Positions 14,369-21,173 of a stretch of 21,173 nucleotides of DNA are shown one piece after another (within the stretch, counting starts at the first letter, position 1; each line of letters begins with the position of its first letter). The notes below the pieces were generated by a model. It was not told where the DNA came from, did no database searches, and saw only the letters and a list, made by a program, of their open reading frames with translations. The translations under genes and the position numbers were made by a program. This DNA is from an uncultured Dorea sp. (GTDB taxonomy: Bacteria; Bacillota; Clostridia; Lachnospirales; Lachnospiraceae). The stretch covers positions 1 through 21,173 of the forward strand of contig CAJTQA010000051.1 in NCBI GenBank assembly GCA_910578455.1, given 5' to 3'.

Positions 14369-15598
14369 TTATTCATCCCTCCCATAAATATCTCTTGTAT
14401 ACACTTTCTCCCTGCAATCCAAAAGTTCCTCTGATTGCCTGTTGGTGATTATGATGTCACAGCGGTCTTTAAATTCTTGAAGAGACTCTATTCTTTCACA
14501 CCCCATAAACATTCCCTCTTTTAACCCTGGCTCATAGATTATAATTTTTATCCCTTTTTGTTTCAGACGCTTTATAATGCCAATAACCGAAGAATTTCTG
14601 AAATTGTCCGAATGGGTCTTCATTGTCAGACGATAGATTCCCGCTGTAATATGCCCTTTCATATTTTTATCAGCCGGTTCCCACCCTGCTTTTTTAAATA
14701 TCTGCTCCGCCACAAAATCTTTTCTCGTCCTGTTCGCATCTACAATAGCTCCGATAATATTCTCCGGCACATCCCCGTAATTCGCCAGCAGCTGTTTCGT
14801 GTCTTTGGGGAGGCAATAGCCTCCGTATCCAAAAGACGGATTATTATAGTAATTCCCAATCCGGGGATCAAGGCAGACTCCTTCAATCATCTGTTTCGCA
14901 TCCAGCCCCCGCAATTCCGCATAAGTATCCAGCTCATTAAAAAAACTGATTCTAAGAGCAAGATATGTGTTAGCGAACAGCTTAACCGCCTCCGCCTCAG
15001 ACGCCCCTGTAAGAATCACAGGAACATCCTCTTTTAACGCCCCCTCCTGCAAAAGTTTCGCAAACGCGCCGGCATCTGCCGCCGCATCCTGGTTGTTCCG
15101 AGGGAGCCCAACGATAATCCGGGAAGGATAAAGATTATCCCGCAGTCCACGCCCCTCCCTTAAAAATTCCGGACTGAACAAGATTCGCCCTGCACCCAGC
15201 CTACGGCAGAGGCGATCCGTATACCCTACGGGAACCGTGGACTTTATGACAATGACCGCATTTTTTGAAAGCCGAAGGACTTTCTCTGCCACCTGTTCCA
15301 CAAGAGACGTGTCAAAGTAATTCTTTTCAGCGTCATAATCCGTCGGCGTCGCTATAATGGCAAAATCCGCCTCCCGGTAAGCTGCCTCCTCCCCTTCTCC
15401 CTCTCCCACTGCTGTCAGGTTCAGCTCTCTTTCCACAAAATAGCGCTCAATGTCCAAATCTTTTATAGGCGGTTTCCCACTGTTAATCTGTCTCACTTTT
15501 GAAGGCTCTGCATCCACAACCGTCACTTCATGTTTTTGGGAAAGCAGCACCGCCAGCGACATTCCTACATACCCCGCTCCTGCAATCACGATCTTCAT
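14369..15598 (-). CDS. ugd: UDP-glucose 6-dehydrogenase
   Basis: This 409-residue enzyme oxidises UDP-glucose twice with NAD+ to UDP-glucuronate, a precursor for capsule or exopolysaccharide. It shows the N-terminal Rossmann motif VIAGAGYVGMSLA, ATPTDYD, KSTVPVGYTD, FSPEFLREG, the central-domain segment EAVKLFANTYLALRISFFNE, and the catalytic cysteine motif GYGGYCLPKDTKQL, followed by the UDP-binding C-terminal domain. It is a little longer than E. coli Ugd (388). Its ATG follows the glycosyltransferase TAG stop with no gap (TAGATG), so the two are co-translated. All catalytic residues are present. Confidence 0.95.
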   Translation of the reverse strand: MKIVIAGAGYVGMSLAVLLSQKHEVTVVDAEPSKVRQINSGKPPIKDLDIERYFVERELNLTAVGEGEGEEAAYREADFAIIATPTDYDAEKNYFDTSLVEQVAEKVLRLSKNAVIVIKSTVPVGYTDRLCRRLGAGRILFSPEFLREGRGLRDNLYPSRIIVGLPRNNQDAAADAGAFAKLLQEGALKEDVPVILTGASEAEAVKLFANTYLALRISFFNELDTYAELRGLDAKQMIEGVCLDPRIGNYYNNPSFGYGGYCLPKDTKQLLANYGDVPENIIGAIVDANRTRKDFVAEQIFKKAGWEPADKNMKGHITAGIYRLTMKTHSDNFRNSSVIGIIKRLKQKGIKIIIYEPGLKEGMFMGCERIESLQEFKDRCDIIITNRQSEELLDCREKVYTRDIYGRDE

Positions 15599-16729
15599 CT
15601 ATCTTCTCCCCGCAAAGCCCTTTATTTGTTTTAGTTTCTGGTTCACTGCCAGCAAGACAGAAAGTCTTCTGCGGACTCTTTGCAGCGTATATTTGAGCCG
15701 GTCGCGGTCCATCCTTCTCTCATTTGCCTTGCAGAGCAAAAACTCCTCCGCAGACATCATCTGCATCCTCTCCAGATCCGCGAGCATCCATTCCTCTTCC
15801 ATATCTTCTCTCCCGCACTCCGTCAGCCCAAGGCGCTCAAGACCCTCTCGCTGCAGGAAATCATACAATACCTCATAGCAATTAAATGATGTCTGTATAT
15901 TCAAAGCCCGGAACATGCCCATAGCGGCTTTATTGCGGAAACTTCTTTTTACAAGAGAAAACTCCGGCTCCTTTTCAAGCTCCTCCAATGTGAACAAATA
16001 AGACTCATACGGGCAGAAAACTGTCTCAGATGATCTGCCGGTAAGGCTGTCCGCATTATCCATCCGGTGATATGCAAGATATCTGTCAACACAGGTGATC
16101 CTTTCTGCCCCATACACTGCTTTCATGACAAATGCCGTATCATTTGCCTGACGGATCTCCTGAAAGCAAAGATGATGCTCTGCAAGAAACTTCCTTCTGA
16201 ACATTTTATTCCATACCATATTTGACCCAAAATTAAAAATGGAATCACATAAATCAAACTTATTAAATGGGTCTTTATCAGGTATAAGCCCCATTTTAAG
16301 ATAACCCTCTGTTTCATACACTTTTCCGTCGCCCATAAATTCACAGACACCGCACACACATATATCTGCCTGTGTTTTCTGCATCTTCCGGCACATAATC
16401 TCCAATGCCTTTCTGTCAAACTTATCATCTGCATCCCAGAAGACCACGTATTTCCCTTTTGCCTGTGAAAGCCCCCGGTTCCTTGCAGCTCCGGCATTTA
16501 TGTTTGGCTGTTCCAAAAGCGTGATTCTCGAATCCCGGCTCATAAAGCTCCTGATAATCTCGCCGGAATCGTCGGCAGATCCATCATTAACGCAGATAAT
16601 TTCTATTTCCTGCATACTCTGCCCCAAAACCGATTCTAACATCTGACTGATATAATTGCCCGCATTGTATACGGGTATAATTACTGAAACCTTTATTGCT
16701 TTGCTGTTTTTCATACTCTTTTTCTTCAT
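15599..16729 (-). CDS. Family 2 glycosyltransferase
   Basis: This 376-residue protein has an N-terminal GT-A domain: VSVIIPVYNAGNYISQMLES, then IEIICVNDGSADDS, GAARNRGLSQAKGKYVVFWDADDKF with the metal-binding DxD-type motif, in the usual GT2 order. The C-terminal half is family-variable and shows no clear membrane segment, so it is probably a cytoplasmic or peripheral enzyme adding sugars to a surface glycan. The ATG at 16729 is preferred over an in-frame ATG at 16765, because AGGAAAGTGAG precedes the former and nothing resembling a binding site precedes the latter. It forms an operon with ugd. Acceptor and donor cannot be told from the sequence. Confidence 0.88.
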   Translation of the reverse strand: MKKKSMKNSKAIKVSVIIPVYNAGNYISQMLESVLGQSMQEIEIICVNDGSADDSGEIIRSFMSRDSRITLLEQPNINAGAARNRGLSQAKGKYVVFWDADDKFDRKALEIMCRKMQKTQADICVCGVCEFMGDGKVYETEGYLKMGLIPDKDPFNKFDLCDSIFNFGSNMVWNKMFRRKFLAEHHLCFQEIRQANDTAFVMKAVYGAERITCVDRYLAYHRMDNADSLTGRSSETVFCPYESYLFTLEELEKEPEFSLVKRSFRNKAAMGMFRALNIQTSFNCYEVLYDFLQREGLERLGLTECGREDMEEEWMLADLERMQMMSAEEFLLCKANERRMDRDRLKYTLQRVRRRLSVLLAVNQKLKQIKGFAGRR

Positions 16730-16794
16730 TTGACTCACTTTCCTAAATGTGCTCTGCTGCCGCATAATATTGTTTTCATTTCTTTTATAAATCT

Positions 16795-16823
16795 ATGATA
16801 ATTGCTCCATCCGGTTTTTGCAA
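16795..16823 (-). promoter_or_regulatory. Promoter of the glycosyltransferase-ugd operon
   Basis: The minus strand has TTGCAA, a 17-base spacer and TATCAT, giving a transcript start about 60 bases before the chosen ATG and downstream of the surface-protein terminator. Confidence 0.6.
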
Positions 16824-16870
16824 CGCCATATGGCAATTTTACTTATAATGACGGCCAGCCCCGGATATGT

Positions 16871-16916
16871 AAAAAGGGAACTTCCCCTAATCAGCACCTG
16901 GCTGCGGGCAGCTCCC
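16871..16916 (-). terminator. Rho-independent terminator of the surface-protein operon
   Basis: On the minus strand GGGAGCT pairs with AGTTCCC (one G-U pair), with further pairing inside the loop (CCC/GGG and CAGC/GCTG), followed by five T residues. It begins about 14 bases after the stop of the FIVAR/Big2 protein. Confidence 0.7.
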
Positions 16917-16929
16917 TCTTTTCCTGCAA

Positions 16930-17451
16930 CTATTTGATTTTTATTGTAACGGTTTTCTTTTTATTGCTGCCATCCGTTGCCATGGCTGTTATTTTAACTT
17001 TTTTCCCTTTTCCAGCTTTTTTTGTCTTCACGGCTCCCTTTGAGGTCACTGCAGCGTATTGACGGTTGGAGCTTGTCCATTTTAACGCTTTATTGGCCTT
17101 TTTCCCCGTTGTCTTAACCGTTGCCTTTACTTTTATTGATTTTCCTGCCTTAACTGATTTTGCCGCTTTCAGCTTTATGCTTTTAACGGAGTTTTTCATT
17201 ATCTTAATCTTATACGTCGCTTTCTTTCCGCTGCCGTCTGCCGCTGCTGCTGTGATTGTCACGGTTTTCCCGGCTCCTGCTTTCTTAACCGAAACCTTGC
17301 CTTTAGAATCTACTGCCGCGTATTTTTTGTTAGACGATGTCCATTTAACAGTTTTATTTGTAGCATCCGCAGGAGAAATCTTTGCCGTAAGCTGAATTGT
17401 TTTTCCCACTGCAATGCTCTTAGACATCCCGCTGACCGTAATCTCAGATAT
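16930..17451 (-). repeat. Big2-pair coding repeat, copy A
   Basis: The last 173 codons of the FIVAR/Big2 gene are a direct-orientation copy of the last 173 codons of the preceding gene (18659-19180). Similarity is clear at protein and DNA level, with scattered differences. Confidence 0.75.
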
Positions 17452-18636
17452 ATTAACTTTAGCTGTGACAAGCGCCGCTTTTGTCCTCTCAATCTCCCGA
17501 ATCGCCTCCTGGCACTGTGTTTCCGTTGCATCAGCATTTCCCAAAAGCGTCTTAGCCTTTGCAATTGCTGCGCTGAATGCCTTCCAACTGGTTGCAGTAT
17601 AATCGGATCCGCGATAACCCTCTGTTCCATTGACAGCATCCCGCAGAGCGTCTTTTGTCGATTCAGCTGCAAGATTTTTCTTCAATATAAGCGCCGCTTT
17701 TGCCTTTCCTATTGCTTGGATTGCCGCCTGGCATTCTGTGTTTGTAGCATCCGGTTTCGTCAGCAACGGCTTAGCTGCATCAATTGCCGCCTTATATGAA
17801 CCCCAGCTCTTTGCCGTGTAATCTGACTCCGGCAATGAATTCATTTCATTGATTGCCGACTGCAATGCCGCTTTGGTTTCTGCGGTTACGGTATCCTTCT
17901 TTATATCTATGTTAACGCGGGACCAAGGATCAGATAACGAAGGAGTATCCAACTCTATTACTTTCACAATCCATTGTATGCTTTTAGGATATGCAGAAAC
18001 AGCCGGTATGGCCACATTAAATTTTCTCTCTGTGCTACTTCCTGTCGTCTGCACGGATTTTATAGGCCCCACTTCATTTTCCGCATTATTTTTCTCCTTA
18101 TACCAAACCTGATAACAAAGCTTTTCAGGTAAGGAGGTTCCTGTTACCGTGATTGTCGCAGTGTCACCTTTCCAACTCGCTTCTGAAATAGAAGATGTAA
18201 CTTTATCAATATGAGCCTTTGCCGGCTGGCTGCCGCCGGTTCTTTTCACGAAAACTTGCGTAACAGCCCCAGAATAGTCATATTTATTAACTTTTTCAAT
18301 TCCCTTTTGGCCAAAATATACTTCTATAGGTGCCTCACATTCATAACCGCTCCCTTCTTCCGGATTAATGTAATATTCAAACATTTCTTCTCCTGTCATT
18401 TCATATGACGTTTTCCCATTCTTATCTGTAACGCTATCAAATTCATATGCTTCCCCTTCGCTGTTCTCAAGCACTAAAAGCAATCCTTCAATCGGTTTAT
18501 CTTCCTCATCAAGAACCTGAACATACAAAGTATCTGATGCCGCCTTAACCTCACTCGCTCCCATCCCTGTAAAGTTCCCTAAAACCATTGCCAGGGCAAT
18601 TGCGCCCGCCAATATCTTACTAGCATATTTCTTCAT
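16930..18636 (-). CDS. Secreted protein with Cna_B-like, two FIVAR and two Big2 domains
   Basis: This 568-residue protein has a Sec signal peptide (KKYASKILAGAIALAMVLG, likely cut after VKA at 32). Then come a Cna_B/prealbumin-like domain (about 37-131; DEEDKPIEGLLL, TDKNGKTSYEM), an Ig-like middle section (about 140-246), two FIVAR repeats (about 252-317 and 324-391; each with a SDYTA.SW signature) and two Big2-type Ig domains (396-480 and 484-568; WTSSNKKYAAVDSKGKV). There is no LPXTG sorting signal; the very basic Big2 C-terminus probably holds it to the wall by charge. It follows the 776-residue gene by 22 bases. Likely a surface adhesin or wall-associated protein; ligand unknown. Confidence 0.8.
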   Translation of the reverse strand: MKKYASKILAGAIALAMVLGNFTGMGASEVKAASDTLYVQVLDEEDKPIEGLLLVLENSEGEAYEFDSVTDKNGKTSYEMTGEEMFEYYINPEEGSGYECEAPIEVYFGQKGIEKVNKYDYSGAVTQVFVKRTGGSQPAKAHIDKVTSSISEASWKGDTATITVTGTSLPEKLCYQVWYKEKNNAENEVGPIKSVQTTGSSTERKFNVAIPAVSAYPKSIQWIVKVIELDTPSLSDPWSRVNIDIKKDTVTAETKAALQSAINEMNSLPESDYTAKSWGSYKAAIDAAKPLLTKPDATNTECQAAIQAIGKAKAALILKKNLAAESTKDALRDAVNGTEGYRGSDYTATSWKAFSAAIAKAKTLLGNADATETQCQEAIREIERTKAALVTAKVNISEITVSGMSKSIAVGKTIQLTAKISPADATNKTVKWTSSNKKYAAVDSKGKVSVKKAGAGKTVTITAAAADGSGKKATYKIKIMKNSVKSIKLKAAKSVKAGKSIKVKATVKTTGKKANKALKWTSSNRQYAAVTSKGAVKTKKAGKGKKVKITAMATDGSNKKKTVTIKIK

Positions 18637-18658
18637 ATTTTATCCTTTCATCTTCCTG

Positions 18659-19180
18659 TCACTTAATTTTAATTGTCACTGCCTTTTTCTTGCCGCTCCC
18701 ATCGGTTGCCATGGCCGTTATCTTTACCTTTTTTCCTTTTCCGGCTTTTTTAGTCGAGACTTTCCCTTTGGAATTCACTGTTGCATATTTTTTATTGGAT
18801 GTTGTCCATTTCAGTTTCTTATTCGCCTTTTTCCCTGTAGTCTTTACGGTTGCCTTGACCGTTATTTTCTTTCCGGCCTTAACAGCCTTCTTCGCTCTCA
18901 GGCTAATCTTTTTCACGGCATGTTTCGTAATCTTAATCTGATAAACTCCCTTTATCCCGCTTCCATCTTTTGCGGTGGCTGTGATCTTCACTGTCTTTCC
19001 GGCTCCTGCTTTTTTTGTAGTCACCTTTCCTTTAGAATCAACCGTCGCATATTTTTTGTTAGAACTTGTCCATGTAACAGCTTTGTTTTCTGCATTTGAC
19101 GGTGCGATGCTGGCCGTGAGCTTAACTTTCTTTCCGGCGGCAATGGTTTTGGAAATCCCGCTTACTGATATCTTCTGGAC
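18659..19180 (-). repeat. Big2-pair coding repeat, copy B
   Basis: Direct-orientation partner of the repeat at 16930-17451. The same residue count and the same domain order indicate a duplication rather than convergence. Confidence 0.75.
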
Positions 19181-20989
19181 TATGACTTTTTTTGCAGGAT
19201 TATATACAAACACAACCGGATGCACCGACAAGCTGTTCATTGTAAAGCTCACTGTATTGTTCTTCTGGCTGAATGCAATTGGCCGCAGTTTTCCGGATTT
19301 GTCAATATAATAAAGATTATCTACCTTTTTTGTTATGTCGATTTTTTCTGTAATTCTAAAATTTCCTGTAGCAAGCTTTGATATCTCCCATCTGTGGGGG
19401 TTAACTGCCGATATGTCAAAAACGTCATAGTCCTTTCCACTCAGGCCCGTTACAAGGCTCTTGCTTAATTTCTTCTCAACCAGCAGAAAATCCTTAAAGT
19501 TGAAACCAGAAACGGTAGTATTCCCCGACAAACTTGTAATTGTCTTATCGTTTTTATGCGCGTCTTTTATATTGACAAGATATATTTCCTCCACCTGATG
19601 GCAGTCCGAATGGTCATAAAAATATCTCTCGCCAGGCAGCCCCTTTATACTGCGGTACTCCGATTTATCTTTCGCCGTGATAGGGTAAGCATCAATGCCG
19701 TACCTTGGGTCATCTACCACAATGATGTAATTGACATCTTCCAAAAGCTGCACGTCTACTCCCGGTATCCGTCCTCCGTTGCCGGTATTGGTCTCAATCG
19801 TCTCGACCTCACTCACGAATTTCAGTTTAACATTGTATAACTGACCTCCGTTTTTATCTTTATAGCGCACTTTCAAGTACAGCGGAACTCTGTCATCTGT
19901 CTTGGATTCGCCGCTGCCCCTTCTCGCAATTTCTATTTCAGAAAATACCGGATAATTATATGGCGCCTCAGCTCCTTCCTTGATATTATAAATCTTGCCG
20001 TTTTTCACCCATATATAGGCATTCTTGCTTAATACCTTCTTCTCATTCCCATCGTACCTCACCACTTTATAGTCACTATCCCGGGATGATATGATATAGG
20101 TATGATTATCAGTCAGATACAAGTCCGGAAGATAGCCGTTCCTGGCTTCAACTGTTCCTATTTCCTTTTGTGTCGTGCCGTTGTAAAGCTTGAATTTGAT
20201 CGGTTCCGTATACAGTTCTGTCTTTCCGCCCGCCGTGCCATCCACGTTCACTTTAACAGGAAGGCCTTTTATCTTTACTGTCGGAACACCATACAGATCC
20301 TTTTGCTGATACGCCGGAATCGTGTGATATGTCGGCACTTTCGATGACTGCGGCGAAAGTTCCTCTGTCGCTGCCTCAGGCATCTCTGCTATCTGAGCGT
20401 CATCCAGTGTTTCTTCCACATTCACCTGTGCCTCATCCATGATTTCTGTCTCCTTCTCTGCCTGTACGTCACGAGACTCATCATCCAACACCGTTCCATT
20501 CATTTCTTCCGGCTGCTCGTTTGCTCTTGCCGCAACCGTAACTTTTACCTCCTCTTCCCCCCACTTATATTCGCCTGTTTCCGGGTCATATGGGTCTGTT
20601 GCTGCCACTCTGATACGATATACTGCATCTTCGCTCCCCGTATTTTCAGGGATATCTACAGAAAACTCTGACTTCATATGAATGTCATCAACATCCGCTG
20701 TGTTTATTTTCTCACCTACAGCCTCGTAAATCTCCTCTCTTACTTCCACTGTTTCCTCGTCTTCCTCCTGTGCCGGGTTCTCTTTTTCCAACACCCACCA
20801 TATAGTGTCTCCCAGTTCTCCTCCGGCAACAGTTACTGTGACCTTTCCTGCCTTGCTCTCTAACTCTTCTGATGATATTCCGATCTCAAATATTCCAGCC
20901 CTTGCAGTTATTCCCGTCCCTGCAAAGCAGCCCGATATCAGAACAAACGCCAATATTATCGAAAGTGTCTGTTTCACACGCATCCTCAT
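18659..20989 (-). CDS. Large secreted protein, probable lipoprotein, with two C-terminal Big2 domains
   Basis: This 776-residue protein begins with a signal peptide (MRMRVKQTLSIILAFVLISG). It contains a lipobox-like ISGC, lipidated at C21 if used, and an alternative signal peptidase I site (ARA-G near 31). An acidic N-terminal part (about 40-155, then a Glu/Asp-rich linker at about 156-212) is followed by a large middle region of beta-strand character with no recognised domain, and by two lysine-rich Big2 domains (604-688 and 692-776). No LPXTG motif is present. AGGAGG lies six bases before the ATG. It is the first gene of a two-gene operon whose proximal promoter carries a G9 tract. A surface role is likely; ligand unknown. 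Confidence 0.78.
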   Translation of the reverse strand: MRMRVKQTLSIILAFVLISGCFAGTGITARAGIFEIGISSEELESKAGKVTVTVAGGELGDTIWWVLEKENPAQEEDEETVEVREEIYEAVGEKINTADVDDIHMKSEFSVDIPENTGSEDAVYRIRVAATDPYDPETGEYKWGEEEVKVTVAARANEQPEEMNGTVLDDESRDVQAEKETEIMDEAQVNVEETLDDAQIAEMPEAATEELSPQSSKVPTYHTIPAYQQKDLYGVPTVKIKGLPVKVNVDGTAGGKTELYTEPIKFKLYNGTTQKEIGTVEARNGYLPDLYLTDNHTYIISSRDSDYKVVRYDGNEKKVLSKNAYIWVKNGKIYNIKEGAEAPYNYPVFSEIEIARRGSGESKTDDRVPLYLKVRYKDKNGGQLYNVKLKFVSEVETIETNTGNGGRIPGVDVQLLEDVNYIIVVDDPRYGIDAYPITAKDKSEYRSIKGLPGERYFYDHSDCHQVEEIYLVNIKDAHKNDKTITSLSGNTTVSGFNFKDFLLVEKKLSKSLVTGLSGKDYDVFDISAVNPHRWEISKLATGNFRITEKIDITKKVDNLYYIDKSGKLRPIAFSQKNNTVSFTMNSLSVHPVVFVYNPAKKVIVQKISVSGISKTIAAGKKVKLTASIAPSNAENKAVTWTSSNKKYATVDSKGKVTTKKAGAGKTVKITATAKDGSGIKGVYQIKITKHAVKKISLRAKKAVKAGKKITVKATVKTTGKKANKKLKWTTSNKKYATVNSKGKVSTKKAGKGKKVKITAMATDGSGKKKAVTIKIK

Positions 20990-21039
20990 GTCTTACCTCC
21001 TCAATGAATGCTGTACAACGCTGCTAATTACTCACCCTG

Positions 21040-21069
21040 ATTATACCCCCCCCCTACGTATCCGTCCAA
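21040..21069 (-). promoter_or_regulatory. Proximal promoter of the surface-protein operon, with G9 spacer
   Basis: The minus strand has TTGGAC, an 18-base spacer and perfect TATAAT, about 50 bases before the first gene. Half of the spacer is a run of nine G residues next to the -10 box, so a one-base change would alter spacing to 17 or 19. Confidence 0.75.
21046..21054 (-). repeat. Homopolymeric G9 tract in a promoter spacer
   Basis: Nine consecutive G residues on the minus strand in otherwise A+T-rich intergenic DNA. Tracts of this length slip during replication. Confidence 0.95.
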
Positions 21070-21134
21070 TCGATATAATGCATATATATTGTTCATTTAT
21101 TGCCTTTTTCTATATTCTACACCACTTTACAACT

Positions 21135-21164
21135 ATTATAAATAGCGCTCCTTTTGCTGAACAA
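21135..21164 (-). promoter_or_regulatory. Possible second, upstream promoter of the surface-protein operon
   Basis: The minus strand has TTGTTC, an 18-base spacer and TATAAT, about 95 bases upstream of the proximal promoter. It could give G-tract-independent transcription, or belong to a feature cut by the window edge. Confidence 0.5.
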
Positions 21165-21173
21165 GGTATTTTA

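Noticed and set aside
16930..20989. LPXTG sortase anchors on the two surface proteins
   Set aside because: Both proteins end in the Big2 domain (TIKIK) with no LPXTG, hydrophobic stretch or charged tail.

Overview
The window comes from a moderately low-GC Firmicute, most likely a Lachnospiraceae gut commensal. Supporting this are a pyruvate phosphate dikinase of the same length as the Clostridium symbiosum enzyme, a single-chain eukaryote-like glycyl-tRNA synthetase, AGGAGG-type ribosome binding sites, TTGACA/TATAAT promoters, and surface proteins ending in lysine-rich Big2 repeats. Nearly every gene lies on the minus strand; sstT is the clear exception.

Region by region, left to right. (1) Positions 1 to about 2330 look like mobile or accessory DNA. 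They hold an IS3-family element cut by the window edge, whose terminus truncates a small gene, then a repeat-rich spacer, a GNAT toxin/antitoxin-like pair with its own promoter and terminator, and a non-native-looking reading-frame tail just beyond ppdK. (2) 2337-6442 is core metabolism: ppdK (pyruvate/PEP interconversion) and an M18 aminopeptidase, each with its own promoter. (3) 6502-8650 is an A+T-rich two-gene cassette with a near-consensus promoter: an ABC/AAA_15-type ATPase overlapping a small stand-alone TOPRIM/RloB-like protein. This is the best candidate for an undescribed anti-phage or DNA-transaction system. (4) 8863-12733 is a threonine/glycine module: tdh-kbl, convert threonine to glycine plus acetyl-CoA, and sstT, a Na+/serine-threonine importer read divergently from a shared control region. 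(5) glyS follows, convergent with sstT across a bidirectional terminator. (6) 14369-16729 is a two-gene operon of a family 2 glycosyltransferase and UDP-glucose 6-dehydrogenase, probably for surface glycans. (7) 16930-20989 is an operon of two secreted proteins sharing a duplicated Big2 C-terminus. Its proximal promoter has a run of nine G residues between the -35 and -10 boxes, the classic layout of a phase-variable promoter.

How the genes fit together: sstT, tdh, kbl and glyS link threonine/serine uptake, glycine formation and glycine use. The surface-protein operon and the adjacent glycosyltransferase/Ugd operon may both shape the cell surface. The left edge and the ATPase/TOPRIM cassette look like variable insertions in a stable core. 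All function calls rest on reading motifs in the translations; no database search was run.
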